Shown here: positions 58,463 to 64,000 of the stretch, in pieces
Layout of the letters: each line of letters starts with the position of its first letter
How positions within the stretch are numbered: position 1 is the stretch's first letter
Made by a program: the position numbers and the translations under genes
Notes under the pieces: generated by a model
What the model saw: only the letters and a program-made list of their open reading frames with translations
Databases searched by the model: none
Told to the model about the DNA's origin: nothing
Assembly (NCBI RefSeq): GCF_032118995.1
Contig: NC_092660.1
Location: forward strand, 6,463,501 to 6,527,500
Source: Asterias amurensis
Lineage: Eukaryota; Echinodermata; Asteroidea; Forcipulatida; Asteriidae
Reading direction: 5' to 3'
Length of the DNA stretch: 64,000 nt

Positions 58463-58963
58463 TATTAATTCATACAGAACAAGAACGCCCTCACACGATT
58501 ACGTTTTGCCATGCAGGATATCTGACTATTTAGTAATGAAATACAAAGACGTCAGGGCCCAGTGCGGTTTTCAAAATGGCAGCGCCCATGGAAAAAAATT
58601 CTGAAGATTTGGTAAGAAAAATGAATGCGTTTCCTTTTGTGATTATGACTTTAGTGTTCGAACATATTCAAACATGATGCATGTCAAGTTGTTTAGAATC
58701 TTTTTTCACTGTAACTGTTCGACTATTCTTAAATTTCGAGTTAGGACAACGAAAATGTTTTTTTTAACCGAGTAGGATAGAATTTTGTAGCTAGTTGCGA
58801 TAAGGACGGATAACGTAACCCTCAGGCCGGAGGGTTACGAGTTTGTTTCGAGCGGAAACGGTTGATCTGGTCCAACACGTACAATTTCGACAGCTAGTCA
58901 CCAGATTTGCCCCATTTTTATCACTTTCAAAAATCATGACACAAATTCTGAGGGTACGAACTT
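58463..58963. repeat. Right end of the duplicated block, copy B
   Basis: Matches 33117-33779 without the 132-bp MITE, from TTAATTCATACAGAACAAG to GGGTACGAACTT. It includes the first-exon candidate at 58576 and the left arm of the element at 58792. Confidence 0.75.
58576..58611 (+). CDS. Candidate first exon of the plus-strand transporter gene
   Basis: ATGGCAGCGCCCATGG... encodes MAAPMEKNSEDL and ends at TTG|GTAAGA in phase 0, in a TTTTCAAAATGGCAGC start context. If joined to the acceptor at 61285-61286 the frame ends two codons later (GTC TGA), so it would be a 13-codon upstream frame in the leader of the transporter; otherwise it belongs to a gene whose next exon I cannot find. Confidence 0.4.
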
Positions 58964-59333
58964 AATCCGCAATGTCTAACTCTAATGCAGCCTGCCATAA
59001 TCAGATAATACTCAAAACACCATTTAGGAAATATTTCGAAGAAAAATTGACAAAAACTTACCAGATCCCGGGGCGAAATCCCGGGTTCATATTTTGAACC
59101 TGTCGCATCACTTTGCAAACGCATTATTTTGTTGTTGGGCTAAACCATTCTGTAAAAAAAGGGGTGTTACAATGTTGCAGTGCTACAGTGCGTGCGCGCC
59201 GCGCCATTACGACGTGCAATACAAACGGACAGCGCGCACATGTGTTGGACCAGATCAACCGTTTCCGCTCAAAGGAATCTCGTAACCCTCCGGCCTGGCG
59301 GCCGTCGGGAGGAGGGCTACGTTATCGCAACTA
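58792..59333. mobile_element. 542-bp TAGTTGCGATAA-family element with long inverted arms
   Basis: The left arm TAGTTGCGATAAGG ... GGAAACGGTTGATCTGGTCC (to about 58880) is complementary to the right arm ending CTACGTTATCGCAACTA at 59333. The same ends define the MITEs at 31659 and 48772. No transposase frame. Confidence 0.78.
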
Positions 59334-59418
59334 AGAATTTTGTTGCTGCTGCTGGCGCTGCACAAACACAATGTCAATGCAATGCAAGTTTGAACATAAT
59401 ATAGTCAACTCGACTATG

Positions 59419-59530
59419 GTTCCCCAATCCGTGCGTTGTGTACAAACATATGGACACGCATCTGGGAACTACGAAGAATAGTTCCCATACGCGTGTCCGT
59501 ATATTTGTACATGAAGCGCGGATTGGGGAC
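59419..59530. mobile_element. 112-bp hairpin element
   Basis: TTCCCCAATCCGTGCG... pairs with ...CGCGGATTGGGGAC over about 50 bp each side of a CGAAGA loop (GGGAACTA / TAGTTCCC at the centre). A MITE-like foldback without coding capacity. Confidence 0.75.
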
Positions 59531-59794
59531 AATCGGCATATCGGCAGTAGCGGTAAAAGAGCGTTAGTTGAGAAAATGCACACGCAAAATTCACTTGATT
59601 TTTACTCAAAATCTGTGATACCTATTTGAACAATTCTAAGTGTAGTGCTATCTGCAACTTCTGAAGCATTAGAACGGTAAGTTTCATGATGCAGAACGTT
59701 GCAGATGGTTTTTCAAGGAAGCGAAAGGTTTTGATATCAGTGGTGCTGGGGCCAAGGATACGGAGTGGATTGGACTGATTTATGGGGCTACTCT

Positions 59795-60526
59795 AAGACC
59801 AGCCTTCTCACTTTGTATATCTCAACATATGCATAAAATATTATAAACCTGTGTGGAAATTTGAGCTCAATCGATCGTCGAAGTTGGGAGACAATAATGA
59901 AAGAAAAAACACCCCTATCTCACGAAGTTGTGTGCTTTCAGATGCTTGACTTCGAGACCTCAAATTCTAAATCTGAGGTCTCAAAATCAAATTCATGGAA
60001 AATTACTTCTTTCTCAAAAACTACATCGTTTCAGAAGGAGCCGTTTCTCACAATGTTTTATACCATCAACCTCTCCCTTTTATGCTAATAATTATTTTGA
60101 GTAATCACCAATTTATAGTGTCCACTGCCTTTAAGTTAAAAAAGTCACAAAAGTAATGTTATTTGTTTAAATTTAACAAACATCATTATTTTCATGACTT
60201 GTTTTACTCATTTCTCAAAAGCCACAGCACCTCACTCCTCAGTAAGTAATATGTTAAGGGAAGCTTTCCACTATCATTATCTTCAAACCGTGCAAGTTTG
60301 GTGTAAATCTGTGGACATTGACTGTGTTTTGACAAAACACAAAACCTTTGTGTACGTCCTACAAGTACAAAGAGTACACAGACCCTTTAATAATCACACA
60401 AGAGGTAATTTCATTTCATAGTAGTCAGACACTCCAACTTTCCAGCGCAAAATCCAAGAGGTTTCTCTTGGTTTCTCTTGCAACAAATTGCTGTGTGCCT
60501 GTTTACAAGAAGTCAATGCGACTTTG
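59795..60526. repeat. MITE fragments upstream of the transporter
   Basis: About 59795-60137 is family 1 without its left end, ending GTGTCCACTGCCTTTAA. About 60190-60330 is a piece of the foldback element seen at 22690-23130. No gene is seen here. Confidence 0.55.
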
Positions 60527-60899
60527 TTAAAGCCATTATACACTTTCGGTAAACAGTAATGTCCAAGTCCCACACTTCATGTATCACAACTTATATATGT
60601 AAAATAACAAACCTGTGAAAATTTAGGCTCAATCGGTCATCAGAGTCGGGAGAAAATAACGGGAAACCCACTCTTGTTTCTGCGAGTTTCGCTGTGTCAT
60701 GACATGTGTTTAAAATAAATCTGTAATTCTCGCTATCGAGAATTGTTATTATTTTAATGTTTTCTCAAAAAGTAAAGCATTTCATGGATAAATATTTCAA
60801 GAGAAGTCTTTCACTATTACCTTCTGTAAACCCTGTAAATTATTTGTAAATCTGTAAACCTTTTTTTTTTCTGTACTGAAAGTGTATAATGGCTTTAAA
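60527..60899. mobile_element. Intact TTAA-flanked MITE family 2
   Basis: The ends TTAAAGCCATTATACACTTTC and GAAAGTGTATAATGGCTTTAA (21 bp each, here named by position 60527-60547 and 60879-60899) are exact inverted repeats beginning with TTAA. Length 373 bp; an internal palindrome TTCTCGCTATCGAGAA lies near 60727. Confidence 0.85.
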
Positions 60900-61286
60900 G
60901 ACAATCGCAAAATGATAGTTGTTGAGCGCTGAATGACACCAGCTTCTTCAGCAACTGCACACATGGTGCCAACCAGAAATAACAAATCTGTGAAAACTTG
61001 GACTCAACTGGTCATCGGAATTGCAAGAGAAAAATGAAAGAAAAAAAACTCCCTTGTTGCACAAATTTGTTTGCTTTCAGATGCATAATAAAAGGCTTCA
61101 GCCCTGAAGTCTTTTATTATTTTGAGTAAGAAATCACATTCTCACAAAGTTTTATACTATCAACAGTAACATTGCATTGCACCAGGTAAGTTTGTATATG
61201 CTGACAATTATTTTGAGCAATTACCAAAAGTGTCCAGTGCCTTTTTATAAAAATAAGATATCTTCAATTGTTGTATTTCTGGACAG
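60900..61286. repeat. TTAA family 1 fragment before the transporter exon
   Basis: About 60975-61243 is a diverged family 1 member (AAATCTGTGAAAACTTGGAC ... CCAAAAGTGTCCAGTGCCTTT). The acceptor TTCTGGACAG for the transporter exon follows at 61286. Confidence 0.5.
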
Positions 61287-61319
61287 GTCTGATTTGGAGA
61301 AACACCTCACCCCCTGCCC

Positions 61320-62912
61320 ATGAAACTAACCCATCAGCAGCAGCTTCCAGTTGAGGGGGACGACACTCCTCGTTCCCATCACTGCTGCAAGATGTCTTCT
61401 CCCACCAAAATCTCCAGCTCCCGTATTGTGGCCCTGTGCTCCATGGCTAACTTTATCAATGCCGCGGACCGTGTGATCATGCCGATTGCTGTAGTACCAA
61501 TGTCAGATGATTATCACTGGAACATGGGTGTACAGGGATGGATTCTCAGTGCCTTTGCATATGGCTATATCAGCAGTCAGGTGAGGCCAAGTAAAAAAGA
61601 AACATGTTCAGCGTCCCTGCCCGCTTCCTTTTCAGAGGCCGCCGCCCCCTTTTTTTTTCTTCTTTTTTAAAGGGATGTGTTTTAACAGTCTCATCAAGAA
61701 AATACTTTAAAAATGTTTTGGGCAGTCATTAAATAAAAAGGGTCCTCTTCCTTTCTTGTTGTTTAAATCTTGAAAATAAAAAATAAAAAAATAGTAAGCC
61801 CCTCCTCCTCCCCAGTTTCTTAGAAACTCGGACGCTAAACATTTTCTTTTTTTTAGACGACCTAAGAAGAATGTTTTTGTGAGGTGTCTTTCAGCAATGA
61901 CTCCTAATTGCAGAGACTGTGCAATATTGTACATCAAACCCAAGTCAGGCTTGGGCATAGAGGCCATGGTCATCATTGCCCTAGTCTTGTCCTTGGTGCC
62001 CCTTTAAATTTTCCAATAGACTTTTAAGATTTTCCAGTAGAAGTTTCCTAGATGTAAAATGAAAATGACCTTTCCCTCTCAAAGATGAAATTCCTGGCCT
62101 GCCAAGCTCAAGTGGCTGTGTCGTTGGAGTGTGGTTCAAATCCTAGTTGCTTCTCTTCAACCAGGAGTAAAGGGCACCTGCAGAGGAACAGATTGTTGGT
62201 TTGAATGATTAGTAACCTGTGTGCCAATAGACCGATCCAGTAGGCTCCGCCCAGTACGCAAGTGTGAGCAAGAACATGTGGGGCTCTCCAATGCCTTTCT
62301 GCACAACTCTGCAGCGCGCGCCAAGCGTACACGCACGCATGTTGGACCTTAGTGTCGACCTTCGTTGCGTTGTGATTGGTCAATATGCAATGGGGCGGAG
62401 CTTAATGAATCGGTCTATTTGGCTGCTGGGTTGAAATGGTTTAGGAATGATTGGGCCCATGGTACAGGGTAACACATTTTGTGGTGTTGTAGGAATAAAT
62501 CTTTCCCATTTTCAAATGCATTCCAGAGTGTACAAAATCTTAACAAAAACAACTTTAAAAAAAAAAGTTTATGCGTTATTAAAAATCCACTTAAATCTTT
62601 CTCATTTTCTTATTATCTCTTTGTTCTCTACACATTCAGGTGATTGGAGGCAAAGCAGCGCTCAGATTTGGCGGCAGAATGACCCTTGGCCTGGCTGTTG
62701 CAGTCTGGTCTCTGGCAACCTTCCTTACTCCAATTTTCTCAACGACGGTCAACGCTCTCATCCTGTCCCGTGTCATTCTTGGTTTTGCAGAAGGCTTTTG
62801 TCTCCCAACAATCTTCCACATCTTCGCTCAGCATGTGCCAGTTGAGGAGAGATCTAGAGCCTTTGGCTACCTGGTTGCCTTGGGATCAGTGGGACAGACA
62901 ATTGCTTCCCTG
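61320..62912 (+). CDS. SLC17-like major facilitator transporter (3' partial)
   Basis: Two coding exons are in the window: 61320-61580 (87 codons, donor CAG|GTGAGG, phase 0) and 62640-62912 (91 codons, donor CTG|GTAAGA, phase 0). The gene continues beyond base 64000. After about 38 polar N-terminal residues come helix 1 (IVALCSMANFINAADRVIMP), the IAVVPMSDDYHWN loop, helix 2 (VQGWILSAFAYGYISSQ), the loop motif VIGGKAALRFGGR in the position of the MFS A-motif, then helices 3-5 (LAVAVWSLATFLTPIF, ALILSRVILGFAEGFCLP, FGYLVALGSVGQTIASL). The order R-xxMPI, WN, Q-xxGG, FGG(R/K) is typical of SLC17 organic and inorganic anion carriers, including the SLC17A9/plant ANTR branch. Which anion is carried cannot be told. 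The start at 61320 is chosen because the acceptor-proximal frame has a stop; ATG 61392 is an alternative. Confidence 0.75.
61581..62639 (+). other. Transporter intron
   Basis: A 1.06-kb intron with a dispersed repeat at about 61955-62095 related to that at 12490-12715, a SINE fragment at about 62108-62215 (TGTGGTTCAAATCCTAG), and the MITE at 62226-62420. Confidence 0.5.
62226..62420. mobile_element. MITE in transporter intron
   Basis: AATAGACCGATCCAGTAGGC and GCTTAATGAATCGGTCTATT are inverted ends, both followed inward by GCTCCGCCC or its complement. About 195 bp, non-coding. Confidence 0.78.
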
Positions 62913-63026
62913 GTAAGAAAATTAACCTCTTGTTTAACTATAAAGAGGTGATAACAGATAAAGATTGTCCTGAAGATTTTAGAGCAGGTTTGACACTTTT
63001 GCATTATGCATTCCATTGTCAAATGG

Positions 63027-63401
63027 TTAAAGGCAGTGGACACTGTTGGTAATTACTCAAAATAATTATTAGCACAAAACCTTACTTGGTAACAAGTAAT
63101 CGGGAGAGGTTGATAGTATAATACATTGTGAGAAACGGCTCCCTCTGAAGTGACGTAGTTTTCAAGAAAGAAGTAATTTTAATCAAATTGGATTTCGAGA
63201 CCTTAGAATTAGAATTTCAGGTCTTGAAATCAAGCGTCTGAAAACACACAACTTCTTGTCACAAGGGTGTTTTTTCTTTCATTATTATCTCGCAACTTTG
63301 ATGATCGATTGAGCTCAAATGTTCACAGGTTTGTTATGTTGAGATACAGCAAGTGAGAAGACTGGTCTTTAAAAATTACCAATAGTGTCCAGTGTCTTTA
63401 A
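63027..63401. mobile_element. Intact TTAA-flanked MITE family 1
   Basis: The ends TTAAAGGCAGTGGACACTG and ATAGTGTCCAGTGTCTTTAA are inverted repeats beginning with TTAA. Length 375 bp. The interior has AATTACTCAAAATAATTATT, GAGACCT palindromes and CTCGCAACTTTGATGATCG, shared by all family 1 members in the window. Confidence 0.85.
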
Positions 63402-63423
63402 GAGTATCGAATTCAAGTTCTGG

Positions 63424-63673
63424 GTCCAATTTCATAGAGCTGCTAAGCACAAAAATTTGCTTAGCATGAAATTTTGGCCTTCATTAAAACAGGATTTCTA
63501 ACAAAATTTCCAAGTGATTTTCAGGATATAAGCAAACAACAGCTTAATATCAGTACAGGCAATAATTTTGTACACATCAAATGGAAATTTTGTTGGGTAT
63601 CATGTTTTTTTTTCGAGGAAGAAATTTCATGCTAAGCAAATTTGTGTGCTAAGCAGCTCTATGAAATTGGGCC
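63424..63673. mobile_element. MITE, GGGCCCAATTTCATAGAGCTGC family
   Basis: The left arm GGTCCAATTTCATAGAGCTG continues through CTAAGCACAAAAATTTGCTT, and the right arm ATGCTAAGCAAATTTGTGTG ... ATGAAATTGGGCCC is its complement. About 250 bp in the transporter intron. Confidence 0.82.
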
Positions 63674-64000
63674 CTGGTGGTTAAGTCATCAGAGTGTTGG
63701 TTTGAATCCCGGCCATCGCACGTTTGTCCAATTGCTTCTCTTCATCCAGGGGTATAAATGGGTACATGCCAGGGTAGAGGTTGATATTGTGTATATTGAA
63801 GAAAAGGTGAACTTAACATAACATTTACATTAGGTTCGGCCCATGAAAAGATGGACGTCTGAAACCAAGATGCCCCAGAGTCGTTCTGAACTTTTCATGT
63901 ACTTAATTCAGAAGTTGGTTCGGTGCAACTTTTGAGCGCCTGTCTGAAACGGGTGTAAGTGAAACTGCATTTCACTGAAACTGCATGTCACCTTGTTTTT
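63674..64000 (+). repeat. SINE fragment and intron end of window
   Basis: About 63675-63790 has the B-box-like GGTTTGAATCCCGG and the CAATTGCTTCTCTTCATCCA body of the SINE at 10419. The rest, to the window edge, is unrecognised intron sequence. Confidence 0.5.

Noticed and set aside
20714..58963. Assembly artefact as explanation of the two copies
   Set aside because: Not fully excluded. Breakpoint inside an exon, nested young insertions and a distinct rebuilt gene favour a real duplication, but read depth would be decisive.

Overview
The window is eukaryotic, AT-rich DNA with long introns, GT-AG spliced exons, no operons and dense families of miniature inverted-repeat elements (MITEs), SINE/LINE tails and satellites. 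Gene content (an LRRC41 orthologue, laminin N-terminal domain, metazoan receptor tyrosine kinase fold, SLC17-like carrier) and the repeat families suggest a marine deuterostome, most likely an echinoderm such as a sea star. The species assignment is inference.

Layout. (1) 1-20767, plus strand: fourteen exons whose phases all fit give one 856-residue reading frame (5' end off the window) for a type I receptor with the order laminin N-terminal domain, one laminin-EGF repeat, EGF repeats, transmembrane helix, tyrosine-kinase-like domain, short tail. I do not know this architecture from any named receptor family. The kinase lacks the catalytic aspartate (HRD is HMN), so it is probably a pseudokinase. 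A separate signal-peptide exon at 4107-4206 could start a short isoform without the laminin part. (2) 23282-33099, minus strand: a 12-exon, 793-residue LRRC41-like gene (copy A) with an elongin BC-box in exon 1. (3) 33378-33412, plus: a small first-exon-like segment head to head with LRRC41-A. (4) 34933-58963: a second copy of the block 20714-33779. It holds a truncated receptor exon, a rebuilt but open 529-residue LRRC41-like gene (copy B, 38321-49156, minus) and a copy of the head-to-head first exon at 58576. (5) 61320-62912, plus: the first two coding exons of an SLC17-like major facilitator transporter that runs off the right edge.

The simplest history is a tandem duplication with one breakpoint in the last exon of the receptor and the other in the first intron of the transporter gene. 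Because both copies lie in the window, each works as the empty site for insertions in the other. This exposes target-site duplications of 9, 8 and 7 bp, a 941-bp in-frame exon-fusing deletion, a 156-bp array that multiplies a splice donor, a 2.4-kb inverted-repeat element filled with a 79-bp satellite, and a 9.2-kb foldback/satellite composite that split the shared promoter of copy B. False duplication of two haplotypes by the assembler is the main alternative explanation and would need read depth to exclude.
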